A DNA stretch of 64,000 nt, taken from NCBI RefSeq assembly GCF_902167145.1, contig NC_050098.1, positions 112,072,207 to 112,136,206 on the forward strand, read 5' to 3'. Position 1 is the first letter of the stretch; each line of letters begins with the position of its first letter. Made by a program: the position numbers and the translations under genes. Below, piece by piece: positions 1 to 9,616 of the stretch. Under the pieces are notes generated by a model, which saw only the letters and a program-made list of their open reading frames with translations, was not told the DNA's origin and ran no database searches. The stretch is from Zea mays. Taxonomy: Eukaryota; Streptophyta; Magnoliopsida; Poales; Poaceae.

Positions 1-646
1 ATACATCATATCACATCAACAGAAAGATTGAATACGAAGCAAATCTCTGGAAATACTTCGTTAAATGAAAATGTGCCAAGGGACGAAGCAAGCTTCGGGT
101 AACAGTTCTATCAGATCTGCCCTAGAAGGGGTTTCCTTCTTTACGAAGCATGAAAAGAAGGGAAGATGTTTTTTTTTGCTGAAGGCTCAAAAAGAGGTAT
201 GTGTGTATGTTTCATGCATCACAAAGAAATAAATTATAATAGCTTACATATTCGATTCAATGTTACAGACATCAGATATTACATAGTTTTGTTACAATAG
301 AAGTCTAATCTTCCTTCAATTGTTCCATACATCAAGCATTTCAAAAATATTATTACAATAAAATCTATTCTTCTCTAAGGACTTTTTCCGCGACTTCGTT
401 CAATAGTTTATCGATGACTTCATCGATAATAGAGTTTGTCATGCTTATGATATCCAATGCTTCCTTCATCTCTGGATCAGCTAGGGGATTGTACGGCTCT
501 GGTGGCGGAGATAGTTCAGCTGAAGTAGGTTAACTGTTAGTTTGAAGCCACAAAGCAAGTACCGAAGCCAAAAAAATCAAAAACAATACCTATGCGCCTT
601 TCACGTTTAGCAACCTCTTCAACTCGCTTTGCTTTTTCCTGGGCGT
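1..646 (+). mobile_element. E0: 3' fragment of a Zeon-like LTR retrotransposon
   Basis: This is the oldest visible layer. It shares the non-coding stretch around 140-235 (ACGAAGCATGAAAAGAAGG and following) with the Zeon-like copies at 11930-12010 and 45330-45400. It then carries the end of their antisense gene on the minus strand. Element orientation is plus, because the antisense gene is minus. It is cut at 646/647 by insertion of element D; the last five bases, GGCGT (642-646), are the likely left target-site duplication of D. The right copy would lie beyond the window, so the duplication is unconfirmed. Confidence 0.75.
365..646 (-). pseudogene. antisense gene of E0: end of exon 2, intron 2, exon 3
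   Basis: Read on the minus strand, exon 2 sequence (646-591) ends near 590 at a GT donor. A 70-bp intron (520-589) follows, closing with CTACTTCAG, and exon 3 (365-519, 155 nt) ends at a TAG stop (365-367). Exon 3 ends in a charged helix (IIDEVIDKLLNEVAEKVLREE) that aligns with the end of the same gene in D (36681-36835, also 155 nt). The sister copies in Z1 and Z2 have a shorter, divergent 134-nt exon 3, so E0 and D share a subfamily. The upstream exons lie beyond the D insertion and outside the window. Function of the protein is discussed under the intact Z1 copy. Confidence 0.75.
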
Positions 647-1319
647 TGTTGGGGACTTGTTCTCAAGTGCTATAAGTTAAGAACAAGGCAACACAAGAAA
701 CATTAAATGTTAATGCCCTTCGTCCTTCGTAACATTATTTCCCTTTGGATATAATGATCTTTAGACGAAGGTCATGAAGGTCATATCTTCATCATCGCAG
801 TATATGTTAATAAAAGGAGAAGCATATGAAATGTAAGAGATAACATGAGCAATTATATAACATTATCAATTCATTCCGATTTTGTTATCATGGAAAAATA
901 GAAATGATATTGAATTACAAGTGTACCTTCGGCTTGATAGAAGGTAAAAATACAAGCGTGACGCACGAGCAAGTACAAGTCAGCGTGAACAGTACGGGGG
1001 TACTGTTCATCTATTTATAGGCACAGGACACAACCTGTGAGAAATTACAGTCATGCCCTTTACATTTACTATTGGCTTATAGAAAAATCTATGAGGACTG
1101 GATAGCCTTTTCCCCTTTAAGTCGGTTCCTTTTCCCGCGATAGAGCCGGAGCTTCCTTGCGCATAGCTTCGAAGCAACGACAACCTTCGTCACGATCATG
1201 CCCTTCTCATCGTATATGCCTTTAATCCTGAATCCGAAGGTACCTGTCTATAAACCATGCTTGGAAGACATTGTTAAATTACGTTTTTGAGGACCTTCGG
1301 AGGACGAAGGCCCCCAACA
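647..1319 (-). repeat. 3' LTR of D
   Basis: 673 bp with the family termini TGTTGGGG...CCCCAACA. Read on the minus strand it starts at 1319. A TATA box lies at 1012-1019 (TATAAATA on the minus strand). A near-perfect hairpin follows at 986-1009: TGAACAGTAC, a four-base loop, then GTACTGTTCA, just downstream of TATA. Confidence 0.88.
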
Positions 1320-1331
1320 GTAGCCCCTCGC
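1320..1331 (-). other. polypurine tract of D
   Basis: On the minus strand the LTR is preceded by GCGAGGGGCTAC, the same tract found at the 3' LTRs of Z1 and Z2. This is the expected primer site for plus-strand DNA synthesis and fixes the inner LTR boundary. Confidence 0.65.
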
Positions 1332-1475
1332 AGTATTAATTTGTTTAAGATAACGAATTCAGACTGCGACATGGATGAAGGCCTTAAGCCGAAGGTTCGA
1401 AAAAACACCTTCCCTTTGCTAGAATAGCAACAGTCAATGACAGACGTGACCCTCCAATTCGGGGCGTGTCGAGCG

Positions 1476-1485
1476 TATAAAAAAG
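1476..1485 (+). promoter_or_regulatory. TATA box of D's antisense gene
   Basis: TATAAAAAAG lies 158 bases upstream of the first ATG of the antisense gene (1634). The Z1 and Z2 copies have a TATA box at the equivalent place (TATAAATA; GTATAAATAAG in Z2), each preceded by a GCG or GAGCG context. This supports a dedicated promoter rather than read-through. Confidence 0.6.
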
Positions 1486-1633
1486 AACTTGCACCAACCA
1501 CATTTGGTACGCTACTTGTGCCATTTGCTTTATTTTCTCGATTTTATAGCCCTTGCTAACCAACGCTTGCTAGTTTCTCAAGCTTTCTAAGCTTTGGTTT
1601 GAAGGACACGTTTTTGTCATTTCCGAAGAAAAG

Positions 1634-2290
1634 ATGTCTCAAGACAAGAAGTTTGTTGCTGAGACGAAGTTGTCTAAAGAGGAGAAGCTCTTTGAAGAGA
1701 AGAAGGCTGCAAATCCTTACATAGATAGGTTTATCGAGTCAATGATGAAGTCAAATACAGAGAAGATACCGGTGATAGTGATGCTTATGATGCTGAAAGC
1801 GGGGGAGAAGATTCTGAGGATCGGCCATGGAGGCCAAGTCATACAATTTTTGGGAAATCGACAATTAAGCAGAGTCATCTTGACAATATGAGAGGAAGGT
1901 ACTTTCGAGATATGTCTATTGTGAGAGTTGGTGGAGACAATAACGTTCCTGCCCCTGAGGAAGACGAAGTTGTGATTTACCGAAGTTTCTTCAAAGCTGG
2001 GCTTTGGTTTCCATTGAGCAGGTTTGTGGTTGAAGTGTTGAAAATTTATCAGATTTACCTTCATCAGATAACCCCCAAAGCTATTATCAGAATGAGGATT
2101 TTTGTTTGGGCTATGAAGAGCCAGGGGCTGGAGCCAAGAGCGAAATGCTTTTGCAGCATGCATGAACTTGTATATGAGACGAAGGCCATGGGCAAAGAAT
2201 AATATCATAACAACTTTGGCTGCTATGGATTTGTCGCCCGCCCCAACACAAGCTATCCAGTGCCAACATTCCGGAAAAGGTGGCCCGAAG
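1634..2290 (+). pseudogene. antisense gene of D, 5' fragment (exon 1)
   Basis: It starts MSQDKK, matching MSEDKK in Z1 and Z2, and covers about residues 1-220 of the 1013-residue protein. A deletion after NTEKI removes roughly a dozen codons and shifts frame. The continuation (MRGRYFRDMSIVR...) reads from 1888, and a TAA stop interrupts it near 2200. It carries most of the Transposase_28-like region (EVVIYRSFFKAGLWFPLSRF). It breaks off after FRKRWP, where the LTR of element G begins at 2291. The continuation resumes more than 32 kb away at 34590, after a loss of about 93 codons. Confidence 0.8.
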
Positions 2291-3132
2291 TGATGCGTCA
2301 CGATGCCCAATCTTCACGACGTAGGATCAATCTTCAGATAACTAGCTTTAAAGAAGCCAAGATAACTTGCTGCAAGCAGCGATAACTAGTGCAACCTGAC
2401 AAATAAAACTCGAAGCCAACCACCGTCTTTAACCGGCAGCCTGAATCGAGGATTCGCCCAACCACACTCTCAAAGAACCAACCAACACAACCTACAATCA
2501 ATCAAGGAGACCTCGAAGGGATTAGGAGCACCAATTGGGAGCGGATGAAGCCGCCGCTTCTGCAATCTCGTGAAGGAATTCACAAGAGCAAAGGGGTAGA
2601 GATCACTCTCAATATTTGTTAGCACACACCTGAACAAAGGGGTTTTGTTTTAGATTATCATAAGCTGCCTTACATCATAGACATAGGGGGGTATTTATAC
2701 TAGTAACAACCAGCCTTAGCAAGGTATAAACATGAAACAAAAGTATTTTCACGTGGTAATGTGAAGGAGCCTCTTCGGGAGATCTGCAGAGCTGATTTCC
2801 GTGTGGCTGTTTGACTTCTGCGCAGCCTTCAGTATTTTGACAATAACTTCTTCTAGGAATCTTCAAATAACGTGGGGCTGGATGCGTTGGAAAGCTGACT
2901 TGATAAGCTTTCTCACCATGTATAGCATGCTTAATGAAACTTCGTAGAATGATGCAGTTTAATACGAAAACTTGGTCATCAAACAGACTGTTGACCTTCT
3001 GACCAGTCAGCACTAAAGTAGGTCGGCTGCCTTTCTGGTAGATTTGATTAAGTCGGCTTTAGAAGCATTGGAAACTAGACTTCAAGAGCTTTCCAAAAAG
3101 TACTTATGGGCCTTCATAGCTTTTGGGAATCA
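2291..3132 (-). repeat. 3' LTR of G
   Basis: Aligns with 29085-29914 at roughly 97% by eye. On the minus strand it would run TGATTCCC...GCATCA, giving TGAT/ATCA termini. The outer start near 3132 is inferred, because the other LTR lacks that end. A minus-strand TATAAATA box lies at 2692-2699. Confidence 0.7.
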
Positions 3133-5149
3133 AAAGATATGACTGTTTCTGTGGTGGAACCGCCCAAATTATTCCAGCTTAAGTGTCCAAGTCGCACCCT
3201 TAAGGGCAGCAACACACTTAAACAGGAATAACCCGCCAGTCCCTCGGATCTAGTCCAATAAAGCCACTTACCAGGATCGAATACCACTAGCTCACACGAA
3301 GGTGAGGCACAGAGAAATACAATAAAACATAATACCACAAATTTAATAAGTATCATTAGTGATTACATTATCAGAGTTTCAAAAATGATAACCATAAATT
3401 TTAGTGCAGCGGAAATAACTAACGGAGATCATCTCTTGCGGAAATAACAATAAAACATGGCGAAGCCTAGCCACGCTACTCCTCCTGGTCCTCTCTTGCG
3501 GAAGCACTAACCCACTCGACCATCTATCCCGGTGGCAGGGATGAAGGCCAAGTCACACCATCAACCAATCATCCTAAGGAGTACCTGTAAAAATTATGCC
3601 ACAAGCAAGGCTGAGTATACTAATACTCAGCTAGACTTACCCGGTGTGAGGAGTCTACTCCTCTACCTCTAGACATGCAGCTGTTTGGCTGACGGGTTTG
3701 GTTTGCCAAAAGCACTAGCTGAGTCTAAAAATCAAGTTTTAGCTTTTCAAGTTTTAGTATGATCCTTTTAAACTAGATGAGTACCTAGCTAGTCATACAT
3801 GGTATCAAACATTATTGCAATCAACATCTTTTGCCAGTCACCTCATTTCCACTTATTACTCAATGCAGTACAATGGATCAAGCAGTCTCATTAGCTGCGA
3901 GAAGCAGACGATTCGAATCGAGTTTTTATCCTTGCAAGGTAAACCTAAACACACGACGTGGCGAGACACTCCGTCCCCACACACATCAACCGTCCCCATC
4001 GATTCCCTGGCAACAGATCAGGGCTCACCGCCTTGGCGTACAATGCCTCACTGACCCCGACTGCCGTCGTGCAGTGACCGCACTTGTACCCACCATATCC
4101 GGAATGGGAGACCACGTCTCAGGTCGCGTGAGGGGTAAAGTCTGCGGGCAGGTTCATTCAGGTACTAGGCTTACCGATTTACCATATTTCTCGGCATGTG
4201 TTTAGTACGTTCAAACGCTTGACACAGGTATCCGCACGTTAATCCTTATTCCAATTTTTGTCTCGTAAACAACGCATCCCCATGGATCCGTGTTCACAGA
4301 CTATCATCATTCTGTTATCAAAAGTGGATACAACCAATTCCTGACCTCGCGCGAGTGCTAGAAAAATCACTCGACTTCTACCGAGATCCCTAATTAGCAA
4401 AACAGCTACTCGACCTAGCATACTAGTATCCATCTCAAAAGGATTCTTGAGTTCATGCAACTAGGGTTTCAATCAACTCCTGCACTTAAGTGCACATTAC
4501 AAACCTACAAACATTAAGTGTAGTAAAATAGCATAATAAATGGTTATGCATAAAACCGGGGCTTGCCTTTAATTTAACACTTAGGTAGTGTTTGCTGGGG
4601 GAGGTACTCGCTTGACGAGCATCCACTGGTTATGTCCATTCTTCAGGTCGTCCACCAACGGCATCTTGTGGTTGACACCACACCACTTGCATGAGCGTCA
4701 TCTCTCGGTCCTAAATGAGATGCAAGATGCATATGTATGAATATAATGACAGTAACACAAAGTAGCACAAGGTATACAAAGACACAGTGGTGAACTAAAC
4801 ATTAAATTGGAAGACACCGTAGACAACCACATGTTAGCTTTAGTTATCTACACGTCATCGGGCATACGTAGTCACGACCACTAGAAATATGACGACACTT
4901 ACTATACTTAACCAATACAAACATGACCTCACAAGCATGAGCATTTATGTAGTTTGCTACGGCTTTTCATTAGTTCTTCTATTAAACACACAAAAGCATC
5001 TCAAGCACAAGTTCAACAGAGGAGGGATTTGTGTCCACAACCAACTACTCAAGCAAGCACATTAATCATGTAACACATGTTATCCTAAGTTTAGACATTA
5101 CAAAACTATATCCGCTAAGTGCTAACTAAGCATTTTTAGCCAACAGGTG

Positions 5150-6060
5150 AACTAAACAATCAATGCGCACTTGCAGATTTTTGGACAGCAATACATCATT
5201 CACTTGTTTTAATCATAACTTTTAAAATATGAATCCAAACATAGTAAACTAGGACTTTCTGAAAAGCTTAAAAAGTGAACTACAACTTTGGTATTTTTAC
5301 CTCCACAGGATTCAGCACTTAGCAAGGTCAAACAGTGCTAACACAACAGTTCTGTCCAGATTTGAACAGATTCATACTTGCAACTTCAAAAATTCACAAC
5401 TACAGATTTAGACATTCAAACAAGGTGATCCTAGACTTTCTGGAAAGGTAATAAAATTGTCTACATATCATTTATAAACATCTCAAGGTGATTCAATATT
5501 TAACTAAGGATAAACATCACTATAAGACTTTGCTGTCCAGAACTGGACAGATTCAGTCTTCATATTTGAAACATTCATAACTTAAGCTTCAGACCACCAA
5601 AAAGAGTGATCCAAAACTTTTTGGAAAGCTTGGCAAAAGAACTACATAACTTTTATAATTATCAAGAAGTGATTCCAGGTTTAACTAAATCAAACATTAC
5701 AGTTTTCGAAATCTATTCTGACAGTGGACAGAACACAGCAACCAGTTTGTAAAATTCTTAACTCTTAAACCGTCAGGCCTATAGTTATGAAATTTTAACA
5801 CAAGCAAGATCAGAAAAGGATCTACAACTTTCTTATAACGACCATTAACATATTGCAACATTAAATTGAGCAAGCAATGCAGTTTCTGAAATCTGTACAA
5901 AATTTGGACAGATTCAGTTACCGAATTTGTGAACAGCATAACTCCTAAACGATCAGACTTATGACTGTCAAATTTTAACACCAGCAAGATAATAAAGTTA
6001 TCTACCACTTTTCTATAGCACATATCTACAGAAAACATAATTTAGTTCATCAAACTTACA
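5150..6060. repeat. ~180-bp tandem array in A's 3' LTR (about five diverged units)
   Basis: The landmark CTGTCCAGATTTGGACAG-like motif recurs near 5172, 5352, 5534, 5717 and 5893, a step of about 176-183 bases. Each unit also repeats a 'TTCATAACT...' block, a 'GACTTTCTGGAAAG' or equivalent block, and an 'ACTACAACTTT' block. Units are diverged, so the array is old. The same array occurs in the other three giant LTRs. On the minus strand two adjacent units read as one open frame (5697-6038, 113 residues) with a ~60-residue periodicity (KVVD-FxILLVLKF). The other units contain stops. Confidence 0.75.
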
Positions 6061-7599
6061 GCACGACAAAAACAGCACGTGCAGACCAAAACAGCAATTA
6101 ATAAAATTAAGCTTCTATTTACTTTAAAAATTGCCGTGATCTAGAGACTCGACTTATTCTAACTTATAGCAAGACACACTTAAGCATAGTCACACAATAG
6201 ATGACGTGACGGCTACGTAGTCATGCCATCACTTCACCCCACAATCACAAGTAACAAAATAACTCTAATCGAACTTGGCATTTAGCCGATCGATTGTTAA
6301 CCCATTTTTCATACCACCACTACACGACATGCCTAATACGTTAAATGACTTGTTCACAATTCACCTTCATCTTTACCAAAACATTCTCCCATCGCTTGAA
6401 ACTCAACCTAAGCTTCACTACACAATTTTAGGACATCTACTTAATTCATGAATATCATCGTCACACACACCGACTCGATTTGAATTAACCACACATGTCT
6501 ATCATATGAATGGAGCATTTCAACAAATATCCTAAAACAAACTAACTTCATCACACATCTTTCATTACAAACCTACTTGACTTATTTGAAGTGTCTACTC
6601 GAAATCGTGAGCACAATCATACACTATATGCGAAACATAATTTAACGAACGCATAATACGCATCGTCATGACTTGACCTATAAATATAGAGAAAGCGATG
6701 ACTACTCTGGCATGTCACCACCTCTCTATTTAAGCCAAGACAATTTCTACCATCGACTAAGAGTTGTAAGCATTAAATACCATACTACTTTACATGCACA
6801 AATAAACTTCAACTTAACACAACTGACACCGATGGAATTTTTACTAAACTCATCATACGCATAACCATGTCTCGCATACAACCATATTATGGCGTGCACT
6901 CGAGACACTTCAATCAATGTGGCGCGACCACTAATATAAATGAACTCCGACACTCATGTCTTAACGATACATCCTCCATGCAAACTAGCATTCTCTAAAC
7001 TACTCGTCACATCAATAAATATATCCCCTCTAAAATTACGAATCCCATCACATTGCTTAAAACAAATACACTTTTCACATAAACACATATCGATGCATTT
7101 CCTAAAACAAAATCCACATTTTGTAACTTAGTTTTCGCATCAAACAACGCATCGCATATTTTCCTATCAAAATAAAAATAAAAATACCCGAGTTCTTTTC
7201 TATTTCATTTTCTTCCCTACACGCGTCCATTCATAAAATTATACTTTCACACACATATAACCACATGCACATCATCGACCAAAACATAATTAGACAACTA
7301 CAAATCGCGCACATCAATTAACCTCTTGTTCTCCAATCGCAAACGCGATCCTACCAATGCGCATAATCAAAACATTTTACACACATCCATTCAAAATAAT
7401 TAATCGAGTTGATCGAGAGCAACATGCATCGGCTCACCATAAACAAACCCAATCGGTGTTTGTAAGGACGATGGCGATTCCGATTGGTGCATCGCTACGA
7501 ACATCGACGAGCGTCGAGCGGCTTGCCTTCTTCTCCACGCAAAACACGAGGTTCCTCTCCTCCACCAAACACAAAAAAAACAGCACACATACACAATTA

Positions 7600-8530
7600 A
7601 TCATAGGAAAATAATGCCGATGCGGAATCGAACAATGATTGATGTGGTCTCACCGGGGGTGAACAACGACGACGACAGGGCTGCCCAAAACAGCAAACAC
7701 CCGGCGGGCATCCCGGCGTGCTGTTCGCTGCGCAGCACAAAGCAGCGAGTCGCGCGGAGACGTCGGGGCTGCTGCTTTTGGACCGGCATCGCTGCGCAGA
7801 TTAGGTTGACGCTGGCTGCGGACAAGCGCACAGGAGCTATGGCGTGTGGCCTGGCAAGGTCGAACGGCGCAGCTGCAGCAGAGCACAAGGCGGAGCTCGG
7901 AGCAGGGCGCGGTAAGGGAAAGTGGAGCTGCTGCTTGGCACCATGGGAAGCTCGGCCTCGGCCATGGGAAAGAAGGGGGAAGGAGGAAGGGGAGCCGGCT
8001 GGTGGAGATGGGAGAGTAGGCTGCCCTGCGTGGAAGAGGAACAGGGAGGGCGTCGGGTAGAGGAGATGGCCGGCTGGAGCAGAGGGACCCGCGCCCATGG
8101 AGCAGGGAGGGAGAAAGCTCGCCCCCGCCATGGATGTCCCTGCTGCTAGCTAGAAGGGGGCGCGCCCATGGGAGCTTCTCCCACTGCGCCAGGGAGGAGG
8201 GAGCTCGCAGGGAGGGGCGCCGAGCACAGGGAGTGGAGGTCGCAGTGGCGCTGGCCGTAGGGGGCGGCTCCACGCGTGCCATGGGAGGAAGGGAGCCGAG
8301 CTCCCTGCGCTGGGGAAGAAGAAGGCCCCCTGTTCTAGCCGCTCGCTAGGAGAAGCAGGAGGGTGCCACGCCATGGCTGCTGCGCTGTGGAGGCCGTCGG
8401 CCATGGAAGGCAGAGAGCAGAGGGCATGCACGCCAAGGAGGAAGAGGGCTGGCGTGGGGAGAAGAAGACAGGGAGGCTGTGGCGGCTGGAAATTTTTGAG
8501 GGGTGGGAGTGCAAAATAACCAAATGCAAG
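7600..8530 (-). other. GC-rich transcribed leader of A's 3' LTR with a 210-codon frame
   Basis: A sharply bounded GC-rich block lies inside AT-rich LTR, directly downstream (minus strand) of the LTR TATA box. A minus-strand frame of 210 residues (8282-7650) is rich in Ser, Pro, Arg and Ala and matches no family I recognise. Other open frames overlap it on both strands, as expected in GC-rich DNA, so coding is unproven. At the GC-to-AT edge the minus strand reads CCGGTGAGACC, a splice-donor-like site (GT at 7653-7652) overlapping the frame's stop. The block may be a first exon or an untranslated leader. Confidence 0.4.
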
Positions 8531-8543
8531 GGGAGAGGGCTCC

Positions 8544-8625
8544 TATTTATAGAAGAAGCCCTAGGGTTAGGGTTTCCTTAGTGGGCCTATTGGGCTGGGC
8601 TGGATTTGGCCCAAACACTCAAACG
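8544..8625 (-). promoter_or_regulatory. LTR promoter of A: TATA, telo-box and GGCCCA elements
   Basis: Minus-strand TATAAATA at 8544-8551. About 16 bases upstream is a telo-box (AAACCCTAA, 8567-8575). Within the next 50 bases there are several TGGGCC/GGCCCA and AGCCCA motifs. Site II (GGCCCA) plus telo-box is the known arrangement in plant ribosomal-protein and proliferation-linked promoters. Transcription would start about 30 bases downstream, near 8515, and run leftward. Confidence 0.6.
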
Positions 8626-8896
8626 GGTCGCGCTAATTTATTTCCATTTTATTTTATGGTGTTTTGATTAAACACGGATTATCGGATCGCTAATTATTTC
8701 CTGGAATACAAACGCTCATGCGGAAATCGTCTCTACGAAGAACAGAGCGAAATAGATTTTGGAAGATCGGGCGATTAACTCGGCCGAGAGTTTGATTTGA
8801 TTTCTCTCGAAAATAATTCCCTACGCATGATTCAAAAATAAATCGTCCAGAGATTTGATCGGCCTTGGATTTTTAGTCGGAGAAGGCGAATCGTGA

Positions 8897-9539
8897 TGTT
8901 GGGGACCTTCGGCCTCCGAAGGTCCTCAAAAACAGGATTTAATAGTGTTTCTGGAGGATAACGTGTGAACAGGTACCTTCGGACTCAAGTCAGGCATCAC
9001 AGTAGACCAGGATAATACGAAGGTTGATGAAGCGCCGAAGGTGTAAGCAGGAAAGCTTCGGCGTGACAGCAGCAGGAGAAACCGACTTAAAGATGAAAAG
9101 GCTATTTAGACCTCGACAGATTACTATAGAATTATTATCAAGTGTAAAGGGCATTAATGTAATTTTGCACGGGCTGCGTCCCGTGCCTATAAATAGGTGA
9201 ACAGTACTCCTGTACCGCTCACGCTGACTTGACATTCGCTTTCTGCGTCACTCTTGTACTATCATCTCCTTCCGATTGAAGGTACACTTGTAATTCGACG
9301 ATATTTCTGTTTATACATAATAATAATATATAATCGTTCGTGTGGTCTTTTATATTCTTTATATTTCATCCTTCATCATTGTCTGATGAATTTATGAAGG
9401 TACGTCCTTCATAACCTTCGTCCGTAAGCAATTATGTCCTAAGGGAAATAATTCTTCGGAGGACGAAGGACTTTAATGATTAACATTTTCTATGTTGCCT
9501 TGTTCTTAACTCATAGCACTTGAGAACAAGTCCCCAACA
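8897..9539 (+). repeat. 5' LTR of Z1
   Basis: TGTTGGGG...CCCCAACA, 643 bp. It differs from 15629-16271 at a T/C in the hairpin loop (GTACTCCTGTACC versus GTACTCCCGTACC) and at an A/G near the 3' end (TTAACATTTT versus TTAACGTTTT). Confidence 0.93.
9188..9222 (+). promoter_or_regulatory. LTR TATA box and start-site hairpin of Z1
   Basis: TATAAATA at 9188-9195 is followed at 9197-9222 by an inverted repeat: GTGAACAGTAC, a 4-base loop, GTACCGCTCAC. Two A-C mismatches break it here. The stem is perfect over 11 bp in Z2 (42549-42574) and 10 bp in C and D. Its position suggests it lies at or near the 5' end of the element RNA. Confidence 0.6.
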
Positions 9540-9540
9540 T

Positions 9541-9551
9541 TGGCGCCCACC
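9541..9551 (+). other. primer-binding site of Z1
   Basis: TGGCGCCCACC begins one base after the 5' LTR. It is complementary to the 3' end of plant tRNA-Lys (…GGTGGGCG plus CCA) over 11 bases, from memory of that tRNA. After that, matching stops. C and Z2 have the same 11 bases; D has TGGTGCCCACC. Confidence 0.6.
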
Positions 9552-9616
9552 TCCGGTGAACTCACTTCCACTCTTTGAAGTTTTTTGAACACCTTCGGCG
9601 GTCATAGATCTTCGTT

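Noticed and set aside
7650..8282. 210-residue minus-strand frame in A's LTR as a real gene
   Set aside because: Kept only as a possible first exon or leader. Equal length in the two LTRs of one insertion is not evidence of selection.
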